Shown here: one piece after another, positions 1-10,619 of the stretch
How positions within the stretch are numbered: the stretch's first letter is position 1
Layout of the letters: every line of letters starts with the position of its first letter
NCBI RefSeq assembly: GCF_900198405.1
Contig: NZ_FZMR01000015.1
Location: 24,724-88,723 of the forward strand
Length of the DNA: 64,000 nt
Reading direction: 5' to 3'
From: Helicobacter cetorum
Lineage (GTDB): Bacteria; Campylobacterota; Campylobacteria; Campylobacterales; Helicobacteraceae
Position numbers and translations under genes: made by a program
Notes under the pieces: generated by a model
Told to the model about the DNA's origin: nothing
Database searches by the model: none
Seen by the model: only the letters and a program-made list of their open reading frames with translations

Positions 1-923
1 ATAGTAAAGCTTTGATAAAAAGTCTCGCCCTCTTCTAGTTTAGGCACAGCTAGACTTGCATCATACACCGCATCAAGCATGGGAATAGGCACATTGATTT
101 TAAATTCGCTTTTTTGAGGTTGCTTACCATCTTCAATGATAATCCAAGTAAAATGGCTTTTAGTGGGGTGCTGAAAAAAGAGCAAATCTCTAGCAATCAT
201 AGGGCTTTGATTGATTCCATAGGCCTCTTTGAGATAGTCTATCCCCTTAGCTCTATCCCCCTCTAACGCATAAAATAAGCCCGAAAGATATGAAACAATA
301 GGATTAAGCAAGCCTTGATAAGCTTGATATTTATCTAAATTAGAATAAGTAGCGTTTAAAATTTCGCCCACTTCTTCTCTAGAGCGTTCCATATTAATGC
401 GGTGTTGCTTGCTTGAATCAATCTCTTTGATAGCTTTTTGCACTTCCTTATAATAAAATTCTTTAGCCCTTCGTTGGCGTTCATTCGCCCGATTAAACTC
501 CACTCTCGCATTAGGACTATCCCCTAAAAGCATGTAATCTATCGCTTTATAATAATTGATTAAAACGCTTTCATAGATATTTCCTACATAAGCACGCACA
601 TTATCATTAACGATTGTTGCACCCACATAACCAGCAGATTTTATAAAAGCGTTTTGTGTAGTATCAAAGCGTTTTTCAGCCGCATCTAGCATGGTTAAAG
701 AACCTTTATAATCCCCCGCATATAAAGCGCTCAAGCCATTTTGCATATCCCATAAAAGAGCGTTCTTTTTTTGCTTGGTGAATTGCTTAGACCATTCATA
801 AGCTTTTTTAGGGCTTTCTTCATAATAAATGGTATTAAAATGAGCTAAATCCATACGATAGCCTATGCAACCTGATAACAATGCTCCTATAAAAATCCAA
901 AATAGCAATACTAAGCGTCTCAA
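1..923 (-). CDS. TPR-like lipoprotein, HP0018 type (3' end outside window)
   Basis: The frame is open from the window edge to a TTG start at 921-923, preceded on the minus strand by an AAAGGAAA ribosome binding site. The N-terminus is a short basic and hydrophobic signal ending in L-L-S-G-C, a good lipobox, so the product should be a lipid-anchored envelope protein. About 307 codons are visible and the C-terminus lies beyond base 1. The body is helical, with Tyr, Ala and Leu spaced as in tetratricopeptide-like repeats (for example YAGDYKGSL, YYKAIDYMLLGDSPNARVEF and GLFYALEGDRAKGIDYLKEA). The position next to comB4 matches H. pylori HP0018. The function is not known to me. Confidence 0.8.
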   Translation of the reverse strand, partial: MRRLVLLFWIFIGALLSGCIGYRMDLAHFNTIYYEESPKKAYEWSKQFTKQKKNALLWDMQNGLSALYAGDYKGSLTMLDAAEKRFDTTQNAFIKSAGYVGATIVNDNVRAYVGNIYESVLINYYKAIDYMLLGDSPNARVEFNRANERQRRAKEFYYKEVQKAIKEIDSSKQHRINMERSREEVGEILNATYSNLDKYQAYQGLLNPIVSYLSGLFYALEGDRAKGIDYLKEAYGINQSPMIARDLLFFQHPTKSHFTWIIIEDGKQPQKSEFKINVPIPMLDAVYDASLAVPKLEEGETFYQSFT

Positions 924-1012
924 TGATTTCCTTTATAATTTAGAAAAGGTAGTCCGTATACATTTTCAGCAACTATCATAACATTTTTATGAAAACATAA
1001 GCTTTTTATGGC

Positions 1013-1018
1013 TAGAAT
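1013..1018 (+). promoter_or_regulatory. -10 box for the SRP RNA gene
   Basis: TAGAAT matches the -10 hexamer and lies about 28-40 bases upstream of the recognisable SRP RNA fold. No clear -35 box is seen, which is usual for Helicobacter promoters. Confidence 0.45.
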
Positions 1019-1040
1019 ACTACCCAAGCTCTTATTTAGA

Positions 1041-1120
1041 CCTATGCAATAGGATTTTAGGGTAACGCTTCAGGGTAGGAATACAGCAGAGTCCCCTAAT
1101 TTTTTATGTGCCTTAGCCAT
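1041..1120 (+). ncRNA. ffs: small bacterial signal recognition particle RNA (4.5S type)
   Basis: The core at 1056-1099 has the SRP domain IV signature: CAGG, a short stem GTA/TAC capped by a GGAA tetraloop, then AGCAG on the other side. Together these make the asymmetric loop bound by Ffh. The helix continues outward through TTAGGG paired with CCCTAA, with weaker pairing of the flanks (TGCA with TGTGC near 1045 and 1108). The RNA would pair with Ffh (SRP54) for co-translational targeting of membrane proteins. It sits between the HP0018-like lipoprotein gene and comB4, on the opposite strand. The core is clear; both ends are approximate. Confidence 0.78.
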
Positions 1121-1145
1121 CTGAATGGGGGCGTTTGAAACCCTA

Positions 1146-3515
1146 CTAACTCTTTAAAAGTTTTTCACGCCACTCTTTAGGATAATCTTTTTCTAAAGCT
1201 TTCATTTTATTGACATGGCTAGAATCAGAATTAAAAATTTTTAGATAATGCCCCAAACTCTCTAAACTCACATCAATCATATTAGAACTCCCATCGCCTA
1301 AATTTTTGACTAAAACCTGTCTTGAATGTAAAGGCGTGTTTTCTAAAAAAGAAATTTCCATTTCGCTTATTGGCACATTAAAATTTTGCTTTAACTCCCT
1401 AGCGTTTTTTTGTGGGTATAAAATAAGCGTTCCCATATTGCTTAAAAAACTATGGGCGTTTTTTACCCCACTTAGCTGATAAATATCTTGCAAAGCTAAC
1501 ACCACCACGCCATTGGCCTTTCGTGCTTGCGTGATTAGAGCGTTAATCTTAGTATTAAGCAAATCATTTTCTACATAGGACTTAAACTCGTCTAAAAAAA
1601 CTAAAAACCCACTATCATTTTTCCTAGATTCTTCTAAGATTTTATAAAACAGGTAGTAGGCTAAAAGCCCCAAGTCTTTGGGGTTTTGAGTGATAGCGTC
1701 TAAATTGATAACATTTAAAAAGGCGTTTGTATTTAATGTATCATTAAGAGCATTAAAAAGGGGGTTACTCAAATACGGCTCTAAACTCAAATTCAATTGA
1801 TTAGATGAAGTTCTTTTAAGGGTTTCTTTAAAATCCTTTAAATCAAAGGCTTTAGGATACAAGGTTTCATAAAGACTCATAATGGCATTAGAAATCGCAT
1901 TCACATCTTCTATTAATTCTTTATTGCGTGAAGTGGGGTCTTTTATGTTTAACATCGCTTGATAAAAGGATTGTAAAAATTGCATGTTCTGTGCGTTTGG
2001 CTCTAATGAAAAAGGGTTAATGCTAAAACTAAGCCCATCATGATAATGACCCTTAAAAAATTTTGTGAAAGAATATAAGCCTTGCATTCTGTCAAAGGCT
2101 AAAAGACGCATGTTTTTATATTTCAAAGTACTCATCATTAAAAAGCTTATTAAGGTGCTTTTACCACTTCCTGTTGCCCCTATGATTAAGGTATGTCCAT
2201 TCACTCTAGCGACTTCTTTAGCTTTGTTATGACTCACTTCTTGGTTGTGAAAATTAAACAAAAAAGGGGAATTATCCAAATTTTTAAACACGCTCAAAGG
2301 ACTATTCCCCCATGAATTTGCCCTAAAGCCTGAATTTTGCTTTTCAAATACCATTAAACATGCTAAAGCTTTAGAAGTTAAAAAACGCAAGCGGTGGTTT
2401 AAATGAATGCGTTCAGGAAAAAAGGAAAAATACCCCCCTTTCAAACCAAAAGTTTCTATAACGCCCACTAAGTTTTCCTTAGATAAAAGCCCTAAAACTA
2501 AGCTTGTTTGAGTGTCTAAGCTCTCTAAACTAGGGGCTTTTATCAAAATGTTTAAGACGAATTTTTGCATTGATAAGCGTTTGGTTTTGACTAATTCTTG
2601 GTATTCTAGCAACTCATTTTTAACTAGATTAGACATGCTAAATTTAGTGCGTTCTTTTAAAAAACTAAGCGTTTTATTCACGCTCATAGGCTCTATGGAA
2701 AAGATAATATCCAAATGAGCTTTTTGGTATAAAAGCGTGGCAATGGCTATAGAAGTAATGCGTTCGCTCTCATAGGCTTTAATACCGATTAAGCGGTTAT
2801 AAAGCTTTTGATTAAAACGCTCTTGAATGAAATAATCTTTTTCAAAAGTTACCGAACTAGCGATATAGCTATCACTCAAATACCCCCCTACTAAGGGCTT
2901 TAGGGGTAATTCAAACCCATTGATATACTCAGCATAGAAATTCAAAACTTCTTTAGAGTTTAAGAGTTTGGGGCGATAATTTTTGAGCTGAATTTCTAGG
3001 CTTTTTAAAGTTTCTTGTAAAAAATGTGATTTATAAGAGAGAATATCCTTAAAATTTTCTTTATTAGCACGCATAAGAGTTTGTTTCTTATGCTCTAAAA
3101 CGCCCCATAAAGAATGCGTGCTTTCTAAGACTAAAAAATATTGATTTTCATACACTTCCTTATTTTCAAATTTATCCAAAATAGCTTGCACGAATTTAGA
3201 TTTTGCTTGAGTGTTCTGTCTGTAATCCATCTTACGCCTTTTGGCTACAATTCGCACCACGACTTTTTCTAAAGAGTCTAACGCCATTTGGCGTTCAGTG
3301 AATAAATCATGCAATTGTTCTGTGCTTAAATGCGAATAGCTAATGCCTTCTAAACTAAGAATGCCGACTAGATTTTCATTTTTGGTGAGTAAAAAATTTT
3401 CATCATACAAGCCTAGAATATTGTTTTCTTCACTCATTGAATAGCTTTTAGGCAAAACCCCTAAAAGATAGTTTGAAACCTTTTGCTTGATAGTGCTTAC
3501 AAGCTTTTCTAACAT
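1146..3515 (-). CDS. comB4: ComB4, VirB4-type ATPase of the DNA-uptake system
   Basis: This is the cytoplasmic ATPase that powers the ComB type IV secretion-like apparatus, which in H. pylori imports transforming DNA across the outer membrane. Walker A GATGSGKST is near residue 450 and the Walker B stretch FLVFLDEF near 640. The length of about 789 residues is normal for HP0017. I chose the ATG at 3515 because an AGGG Shine-Dalgarno precedes it; an in-frame ATG at 3533 is six codons upstream and overlaps the comB3 end. It is the last gene of comB2-comB3-comB4, with a 2-base gap or an overlap depending on the start. Confidence 0.93.
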   Translation of the reverse strand: MLEKLVSTIKQKVSNYLLGVLPKSYSMSEENNILGLYDENFLLTKNENLVGILSLEGISYSHLSTEQLHDLFTERQMALDSLEKVVVRIVAKRRKMDYRQNTQAKSKFVQAILDKFENKEVYENQYFLVLESTHSLWGVLEHKKQTLMRANKENFKDILSYKSHFLQETLKSLEIQLKNYRPKLLNSKEVLNFYAEYINGFELPLKPLVGGYLSDSYIASSVTFEKDYFIQERFNQKLYNRLIGIKAYESERITSIAIATLLYQKAHLDIIFSIEPMSVNKTLSFLKERTKFSMSNLVKNELLEYQELVKTKRLSMQKFVLNILIKAPSLESLDTQTSLVLGLLSKENLVGVIETFGLKGGYFSFFPERIHLNHRLRFLTSKALACLMVFEKQNSGFRANSWGNSPLSVFKNLDNSPFLFNFHNQEVSHNKAKEVARVNGHTLIIGATGSGKSTLISFLMMSTLKYKNMRLLAFDRMQGLYSFTKFFKGHYHDGLSFSINPFSLEPNAQNMQFLQSFYQAMLNIKDPTSRNKELIEDVNAISNAIMSLYETLYPKAFDLKDFKETLKRTSSNQLNLSLEPYLSNPLFNALNDTLNTNAFLNVINLDAITQNPKDLGLLAYYLFYKILEESRKNDSGFLVFLDEFKSYVENDLLNTKINALITQARKANGVVVLALQDIYQLSGVKNAHSFLSNMGTLILYPQKNARELKQNFNVPISEMEISFLENTPLHSRQVLVKNLGDGSSNMIDVSLESLGHYLKIFNSDSSHVNKMKALEKDYPKEWREKLLKS

Positions 3516-3517
3516 CT

Positions 3518-3781
3518 TTATGCCCTGTAGCATTTAGTTTTAGTCTTAATCTTACTCCTAGCAATGATGATGTCTGAAATATCTTCATCAAAAAATTCTA
3601 GCACGCTAAAAAGGACTAAAAACCCTAAATACAACAAAAAGGCACTCAACAAATCAATCCAAGGGAGCAAGATGAAAGGCACAAAAATAGAAATGAGATA
3701 AGACTTTGCATTCAGCCACAAAAATTTTTCTTTAACAGAAATTTCACGCAAGTTTCTCACGCTCACTGATGCAAAAACCAT
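3518..3781 (-). CDS. comB3: ComB3, VirB3-like inner membrane protein
   Basis: An 87-residue protein with one strong hydrophobic stretch at about residues 28-62, typical of VirB3-type inner membrane subunits of type IV secretion machines. Its ATG overlaps the comB2 stop in a TAATG junction, so translation is probably coupled. The comB2-comB3-comB4 order matches H. pylori HP0015-HP0016-HP0017, where the products are needed for natural transformation. The identification rests on size, topology and order more than on a sequence motif. Confidence 0.88.
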   Translation of the reverse strand: MVFASVSVRNLREISVKEKFLWLNAKSYLISIFVPFILLPWIDLLSAFLLYLGFLVLFSVLEFFDEDISDIIIARSKIKTKTKCYRA

Positions 3782-4062
3782 TAAAATATCCCCATAAACC
3801 AGCTTGCTAAACTAGGGGCTTTAAAAAACAAGAAAATTCCAAACACCACACCAAGTATGGTGAATAAAATCTCTTTCCACCTGTCTAAATTTCTCCACAC
3901 ATAAATGGCAATTCCTATAAAAATCACCATTAAAATTCCCTTAGCTATAGGGCTTTTAAGCTGGGATTCTAGGGCGTTGAAAAACCCTTCTAAACCTTCG
4001 GCAAACAGGTTTGAAAAACACATTACCACTAAAACCACTATTTTAAAAAACCAAGCACGCAC
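3781..4062 (-). CDS. comB2: ComB2, VirB2-like pilin subunit
   Basis: A 93-residue protein with an N-terminal signal sequence (cleavage likely after FA at about 20-21), followed by a segment and two hydrophobic helices at about 41-58 and 62-90. That is the layout of VirB2-family pilins. In H. pylori ComB2 belongs to the ComB DNA-uptake complex. It is the first gene of the operon. The 161 bases between it and the upstream DUF5718 gene are free for a promoter, though no convincing -10 box stands out. Confidence 0.85.
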   Translation of the reverse strand: MRAWFFKIVVLVVMCFSNLFAEGLEGFFNALESQLKSPIAKGILMVIFIGIAIYVWRNLDRWKEILFTILGVVFGIFLFFKAPSLASWFMGIF

Positions 4063-4223
4063 GAAAATCCTTTTTTGTTTAATAATGATTAACTTTGAGA
4101 TATTTTTTCTAAAAAGTGATTAAGCGACTCTAAAAAGGGGTAAAAATCTTAAATCCCTACCCTAAAAAGGGTAAAAAAGTTAAAAATAAAAGCTATGCAA
4201 CAGCGTTTGTTCTAATTAGCTTG

Positions 4224-5054
4224 CTATTGCACCTTTTGCAAAATATAAGAAATGTTGGCATGGTCTTTAGTCCCCAAGATACCCTCCTCTAGCATGCCTT
4301 GAATTTTTTCAAAACTATATTGCAAATGGTTGTAAGCAATAATAGCCACCTCATCGCCCTTTTGTAAAAAATGCGTTTGAGCAAAGGGCATATAAGGGGT
4401 CGCACCAATGGTTACAATAATCTTAGTAGGAAAATTGTGGCGTTCTAAAAAAGGTCTTAGAGCCTCTAAAGAATCGCAATCTTGCTGATGATTAAGCCTA
4501 TCTTTTATCCAATCTAGTAGTTTTTGATAAAAAAACTCGTATTTTACAAGCTTGCTATTCTCGCCATAAACATGCCATACTTTTTTGCGTTTCAAAAAGG
4601 AGGCGATAGAAAAATTATTACACACACCCCCATAAACAAATCTATCAATCATAATCCTTTGCCCCATACCCTTAGAGGCACATGAAAAGTTCTTTTTTTG
4701 AGATAATTTCTGTGCTGTTGGGTCATTACGCACCGAAGTATCATTGAACGCCATAAAAAAGTTAGGCACTAACTGCGAAACAAAATGTTGCGCATCATAT
4801 TTTACATCGCATTCTAAAGCGATTTCTGGCTCTGCTTGCACATGCAAGCTAGGGTCATCAGGTAGGACAATTTTTTCATTATCCACACAAAAACGCCCTA
4901 AATATGACAACTCATGCGGAACATAAAAGGGAAACAACCCTTTTGGCGCATCTTTTTCACAACTTTTCATATTGATAAAGCTATGACTTTCTCCTGCTTG
5001 TTCCAAATGCCCCGCAAAATTTCCTACCACGCCAAAACCTAAAAATTCTTGCAT
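4224..5054 (-). CDS. DUF5718 family protein (HP0014 type)
   Basis: A soluble protein of 276 residues from the start chosen here. The ATG at 5054 has a near-perfect AGGAGG 6-11 bases upstream, while an ATG 20 codons earlier has none, so the longer frame is probably wrong. Conserved-looking stretches are FLGFGVVGNFAGHLEQAGE at the N-terminus, EPEIALECDV near 76, FNDTSVRND near 103 and VTIGATPYMPF near 217. The FGVVGNFAGHLEQAGE start and the acidic EPE motif recall the fumarylacetoacetate hydrolase fold, but I cannot establish an activity. It sits between comB2 and the PP-loop gene as in H. pylori, with no sign that it belongs to DNA uptake. Confidence 0.82.
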   Translation of the reverse strand: MQEFLGFGVVGNFAGHLEQAGESHSFINMKSCEKDAPKGLFPFYVPHELSYLGRFCVDNEKIVLPDDPSLHVQAEPEIALECDVKYDAQHFVSQLVPNFFMAFNDTSVRNDPTAQKLSQKKNFSCASKGMGQRIMIDRFVYGGVCNNFSIASFLKRKKVWHVYGENSKLVKYEFFYQKLLDWIKDRLNHQQDCDSLEALRPFLERHNFPTKIIVTIGATPYMPFAQTHFLQKGDEVAIIAYNHLQYSFEKIQGMLEEGILGTKDHANISYILQKVQ

Positions 5055-5192
5055 ACAAAACCTCCTAGAAAATAGCGAAATAGCGCTTTTTAGTCTCATA
5101 TAAACTGAGTGCATTATAGCACAAAAAGAAAACGCTAAATTTTACAGAGAGCAACAAACTAAAAGCCATAACAAGCCTTGTAAGCCCCTTAA

Positions 5193-6245
5193 TCAAGTCA
5201 ATAGATACTGCCTAGCATTCTCTTTATCTAAAGGGTAGAGCTCGCATGTTTTACCCCCTATTTGAACCAAGTAAGCTTGCTCTTTTAGAGTCTTAGCATA
5301 GCCTAGAGCGATACGCCCTGCTAACTCTCTATCTTCTTTAGTAGCGTTTTTATCTACTAAACTTAAAGGGCCTTTACAGCCTAATAGCTCAATTTTATCC
5401 ATTAAGGGGTGTTTAATATCAAGCTTGTGGTTTTCTTCTTCATTTCTTGCCACAATTAAGCGAGCGTTATTAGGTAAGACAAAATAACGCCCCATTTTAA
5501 CAATCATGCTATCTTCAATCACCATTTCTCTATGCTCTTTTAAATTCTTAATCTTATTGCTCACCTGAATATCCGTAAGCAAGCACCCCCCACCTGGCTT
5601 TTCATAGTATTTCAAGCCATAATCTTTTACCATTTGTAATTGCCTGCTTCGCCCCCTACCACTCACATCTAAAAGCTTCTCTCTATTGACCCAACCCTTT
5701 TTTTCCATAAAGGTAGGCTCTAAGAGTTTAGCACTCATAGGACGCAATAATAACTCATCTAAAAATTGCGCTCTTTCATCATTAGCACCACTTCTATCTA
5801 AGATTTTATCAAAACACTCTTCTTCGCCCACACTTCTTACAAGCTTTCTCACTTGGTCTAATGCTTCTTTTCTTTGAGATTTGGGGCGTTGTCCTAACAC
5901 TTCTCCACTCAAAACAAAGTCAGCGTTTAATTCAAGCATTTTATAAAACGCATTTCTAAACATGTTTGCATGACAATCTATACAAGGGTTGAAATATTTT
6001 CCATAACCATATTTTGGCTTAAACAACACATCATTAAAAAATTGCTCTCTAATATCGCACACTAAGAGTTTGGCTCCAATTTGAGCGGTGGCGTTTTCAA
6101 AATACTCTCTTTTATCCTTGTTCCCCCCAAATCCTATATTAAAATGCAAAGCGGTTACTTCAATGCCTTGCTCAATGAGTAATTTCATAGACAACAAACT
6201 ATCTAGCCCCCCACTAAATAAGGCTAAAGCTTTAATTTTTTTCAT
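5193..6245 (-). CDS. PP-loop ATP pyrophosphatase, ThiI/MnmA-like (HP0013 type)
   Basis: Residues 9-16 (LFSGGLDS) form the PP-loop that binds ATP in tRNA thiolases and related adenylating enzymes. A CIDCH motif near residue 93 and a GGGC motif near 218 offer cysteines that could carry sulfur. The family annotation usually seen for H. pylori HP0013 is an argininosuccinate-synthase or ThiI-like domain; a tRNA sulfur-transfer role is inference. The C-terminal third may be an RNA-binding or NFACT-R-like domain. Its ATG overlaps the dnaG stop by four bases (ATGA), so the two are translationally coupled. Confidence 0.85.
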   Translation of the reverse strand: MKKIKALALFSGGLDSLLSMKLLIEQGIEVTALHFNIGFGGNKDKREYFENATAQIGAKLLVCDIREQFFNDVLFKPKYGYGKYFNPCIDCHANMFRNAFYKMLELNADFVLSGEVLGQRPKSQRKEALDQVRKLVRSVGEEECFDKILDRSGANDERAQFLDELLLRPMSAKLLEPTFMEKKGWVNREKLLDVSGRGRSRQLQMVKDYGLKYYEKPGGGCLLTDIQVSNKIKNLKEHREMVIEDSMIVKMGRYFVLPNNARLIVARNEEENHKLDIKHPLMDKIELLGCKGPLSLVDKNATKEDRELAGRIALGYAKTLKEQAYLVQIGGKTCELYPLDKENARQYLLT

Positions 6246-7936
6246 ACAGCGACTAATTCTCCTTGCTTTAATTTAACAATAGCTTCACGAGCTTTTTTTA
6301 AAAAAACCATTTTTTCGCTAAAAGGAAGCGAGCTTTTAGGAATTTCTTTTAATTGCCGTTCATAATAGCGTAAAATCAACAAGCATAATTCCTTTTCAAA
6401 CCCCCCTTCTTTTAGGGGTAAATTTGCATCTTCTAATAATAACGCAGCTAATTTAGAGTCATCAAATTTTTCTTGACACAAAGCATCAAATTCTTGTTTT
6501 TTATGCAAGAATACCCCACTATGAATATAACCTATGGCTAAATCTAATAAGCTTCTGTCTTCTAAAAGGTAGCGAATCACTAATTTTTCTAAAAATTCTA
6601 AACTCAGCGTGTTAGAGGAATTTACAAATTTTTGAGCATAATTTGGCATGGATTTTTCTATTTTATGATTAAAGGATTGAAAGGGCATAGGCTCTTTAAT
6701 CCCTAAAACATGTAAAGGCACTTGTAAAAGTGTAGCAATTAAAGGCTTGTATTCATTTTGCAAAAGCAAAGAAAAGTTTTTTAAAAAACCTAACATTTCT
6801 TTAAGAGCCTTATCTTTTTCTAAAGGGTCATTTAAGACATAAGAATGAGCCATATGTCTTAAAACAAATTCAATAAAAGCTACAGGGTGTAACAACAAAC
6901 TTTTTAAGGTTTCAATATTATTGTTTGCTACCATATCCGCTGGGTCTAGATTATTTTCAAATAAGATTACCCCCCCTTTTCTTTGCTCTTTAGCTAACAT
7001 TAAGCTCGCTTTATAAGCGGCGTTTTGCCCTGCCTTATCCCCATCATAGCTTAGAATAATTTCAGGCTCACCTTTTTTAAGCAAGGGCAAATGCGCTTGC
7101 GTTAGAGCCGTTCCAAGTGTGGCTACAGCATTTTTAAACCCCGCTTGGTGTAATAAAATCACATCTAAATACCCTTCTGTTACAATGATTTGCTTTTGCT
7201 TATAGATTTGTTCTTTAGCCAAATGATAGCCATAAAGTAAACTAGATTTATCAAAAAGTTTATTTTGAGGTGAGTTAATATACTTTGCTACATTATCTCT
7301 TAAAGTGCGCCCCCCAAAACCTACCACCTTAGCACTAGGATTATAGATAGGAAACATGATACGCTCTAAAAAGCGTAAATATATTTTATTATGATTATTT
7401 CTATCACTTTTGCCAAGCACACCAAATTCAATCAACTTATCCTTATTTAAGTCTCTATTTTCAATACCACGATAAATTTCATTCGTGCATAATCCTAATT
7501 TAAAGGCTTGAATGCTTTCTATGCTAAGCCCCCTTTTTTTCAAATAATGCAAAAAATAAGGGGCATTAGAAAGCTCTGCTTGATACAACGAGCTTACTTC
7601 TTCTAATAAATGATAGTCTTCCTTATTATCATAATAAGTGCCTTTTTCATATTCTAAAGCCACATTGAATCTATGGGCTAATTTTTCAACCGCTTCTTTA
7701 AACGAAAGCTTTTCAAACTCCATAACAAATTTAATACTATCCCCACTCGCCCCACAACCAAAGCAATGATAAAACCCCTTAACTTGATTGATGCTAAAAC
7801 TCGCACTACGCTCATCATGAAACGGACAGCAAGCCATGTAATTTGCACCGGTTTTTCTTAAATCCACATAAGAACCAATCACTTCTACAATATCTGCAAC
7901 TTGTAAAAGACGCTCAATGGAACTTTTAATAATCAT
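6242..7936 (-). CDS. dnaG: DNA primase
   Basis: Makes RNA primers for replication. The N-terminal CHC2 zinc finger is visible (C37, H40, C58, C61), followed by the primase core and a TOPRIM domain with IIVTEGYLDVILL near residues 250-265 and SYDGDKAG near 300. The C-terminal part (about 400-564) is the DnaB-interacting helical region. The 564-residue length is normal for Helicobacter DnaG. It is transcribed away from groES, and the 272-base gap between them must hold both promoters. A G7 run lies in the coding strand near 6970. Confidence 0.96.
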   Translation of the reverse strand: MIIKSSIERLLQVADIVEVIGSYVDLRKTGANYMACCPFHDERSASFSINQVKGFYHCFGCGASGDSIKFVMEFEKLSFKEAVEKLAHRFNVALEYEKGTYYDNKEDYHLLEEVSSLYQAELSNAPYFLHYLKKRGLSIESIQAFKLGLCTNEIYRGIENRDLNKDKLIEFGVLGKSDRNNHNKIYLRFLERIMFPIYNPSAKVVGFGGRTLRDNVAKYINSPQNKLFDKSSLLYGYHLAKEQIYKQKQIIVTEGYLDVILLHQAGFKNAVATLGTALTQAHLPLLKKGEPEIILSYDGDKAGQNAAYKASLMLAKEQRKGGVILFENNLDPADMVANNNIETLKSLLLHPVAFIEFVLRHMAHSYVLNDPLEKDKALKEMLGFLKNFSLLLQNEYKPLIATLLQVPLHVLGIKEPMPFQSFNHKIEKSMPNYAQKFVNSSNTLSLEFLEKLVIRYLLEDRSLLDLAIGYIHSGVFLHKKQEFDALCQEKFDDSKLAALLLEDANLPLKEGGFEKELCLLILRYYERQLKEIPKSSLPFSEKMVFLKKAREAIVKLKQGELVAV

Positions 7937-8116
7937 TCATTCATGCTTTCTTTGGTTGATACTTGCTTAAGTGAATTATACTAAATAAATAAAATCTTAA
8001 AAGAGGTTCTTTTGTAGCCCAAAATATTCTAATCTTTATATTTTTAAGCTAATGAAACTTTATACTAGTAGACTAAATAATCTTTATAGTTATAATCTTA
8101 GACTTTGTTTTATTGC

Positions 8117-8145
8117 TTGACTTATAGCTAAAAATGCGCTATAGT
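8117..8145 (+). promoter_or_regulatory. sigma-80 promoter of groES-groEL
   Basis: A -35 TTGACT at 8117-8122 and a -10 TATAGT at 8140-8145 are separated by exactly 17 bases, an unusually complete vegetative promoter for this genus. The predicted start, near 8152, falls inside the CIRCE-like repeat, so a bound repressor would block transcription. Confidence 0.8.
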
Positions 8146-8146
8146 G

Positions 8147-8173
8147 GTATCGCTTAAAAATACTAAGCGCTAA
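8147..8173 (+). promoter_or_regulatory. CIRCE-like HrcA operator
   Basis: TATCGCTT at 8148-8155 and AAGCGCTA at 8165-8172 form an inverted repeat (7 of 8 matched) with a 9-base spacer, the geometry of CIRCE (TTAGCACTC-N9-GAGTGCTAA). In H. pylori the groESL promoter is repressed by HrcA together with HspR, so this is most likely the HrcA site. I did not find a clear HspR repeat upstream. Confidence 0.72.
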
Positions 8174-8208
8174 ATTTCTATTTTAATTTTGAACTTAGGA
8201 GAACTAAT

Positions 8209-8556
8209 ATGAAGTTTCAGCCATTAGGAGAAAGAGTCTTAGTAGAAAGACTTGAAGAAGAAAATAAAACAAGCTCAGGAATCATTATCCCTGATAACGC
8301 TAAAGAAAAGCCTTTAATGGGTGTAGTAAAAGCGGTTAGTCATAAAATTAGCGAAGGTTGCAAATGTGTGAAAGAGGGCGATATTATCGCTTTTGGTAAA
8401 TACAAAGGCACAGAAATCGTTTTAGATGGCACAGATTACATGGTGTTAGAATTAGAAGATATTCTAGGCATAGTGGGTGCAGGCTCTTGCTGTCATGGTG
8501 GTCATCATGACCATAAACATGGTGCAGAACACGGCTCTTGCTGTCATGGACACTAA
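8209..8556 (+). CDS. groES: GroES co-chaperonin with metal-binding tail (HspA)
   Basis: Residues 1-91 are an ordinary Cpn10 lid protein that caps GroEL. Residues 92-115 add a tail containing 8 His and 4 Cys, including two SCCH clusters, which is the hallmark of gastric Helicobacter HspA. There it binds nickel (and bismuth) and helps supply urease and hydrogenase; that role is known for the family, not shown here. An AGGAG ribosome binding site precedes the ATG. groEL follows after 35 bases. Confidence 0.97.
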   Translation: MKFQPLGERVLVERLEEENKTSSGIIIPDNAKEKPLMGVVKAVSHKISEGCKCVKEGDIIAFGKYKGTEIVLDGTDYMVLELEDILGIVGAGSCCHGGHHDHKHGAEHGSCCHGH

Positions 8557-8582
8557 AAACATTTAAATATTAACATTATTAA

Positions 8583-10232
<1,650 letters not shown>

Positions 10233-10619
10233 GCCCCCTTACTTACCAAACCTTAAAATAGCAACTCCCTTATTAAAAAAAGGGGGCTGTCTCCCCTACT
10301 CTCTTAATTCTCTCACAAATTTATCTTTATGATTGAAAACTTGATAAAAAGTCCTTAGTTATTTTTATAGCACAAACCTTTAAAACCAATTATTAGCCAC
10401 ACATTGAAAAATTTTTAACCACTAATATAAGGGTTTTAAATTGCCTTATTTATATTTTTTTTAAATATAGCTCAAACTTCATGCCCCCTAATAACCAAAC
10501 TTTAGCAAGAATACTATTAAAACCTATTTTTTAAGAAACTTATACCCCATTAATGCGTAAATACTCAGTAAGCTTTAATCTATGATAAGTATAATTAAGT
10601 CTAAAAAGGAGATTTTTTT
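10233..10619 (+). other. intergenic region after groEL
   Basis: No gene seen. AGCCCCCTT at 10232-10240 can pair with AAGGGGGCT at 10280-10288, and a shorter CCCTT/AAGGG hairpin is nested near 10268-10284. No T-run follows, so this is only a possible groEL terminator. The rest is AT-rich, up to the -10 box of the next gene at 10590. Confidence 0.5.
10590..10595 (+). promoter_or_regulatory. -10 box for the chemoreceptor gene
   Basis: A perfect TATAAT 25 bases before the ATG, followed by AAAAAGGAG as ribosome binding site at 10603-10611. The transcript would have a leader of roughly 18 bases and could continue into the endonuclease gene. Confidence 0.6.

Noticed and set aside
1148..1166. AACT/AGTT palindrome at the comB4 stop as a strong terminator
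   Set aside because: The stem is only a few AT pairs long and lies inside the comB4 coding end; it may weakly end the SRP RNA transcript, but I cannot support it as a feature.
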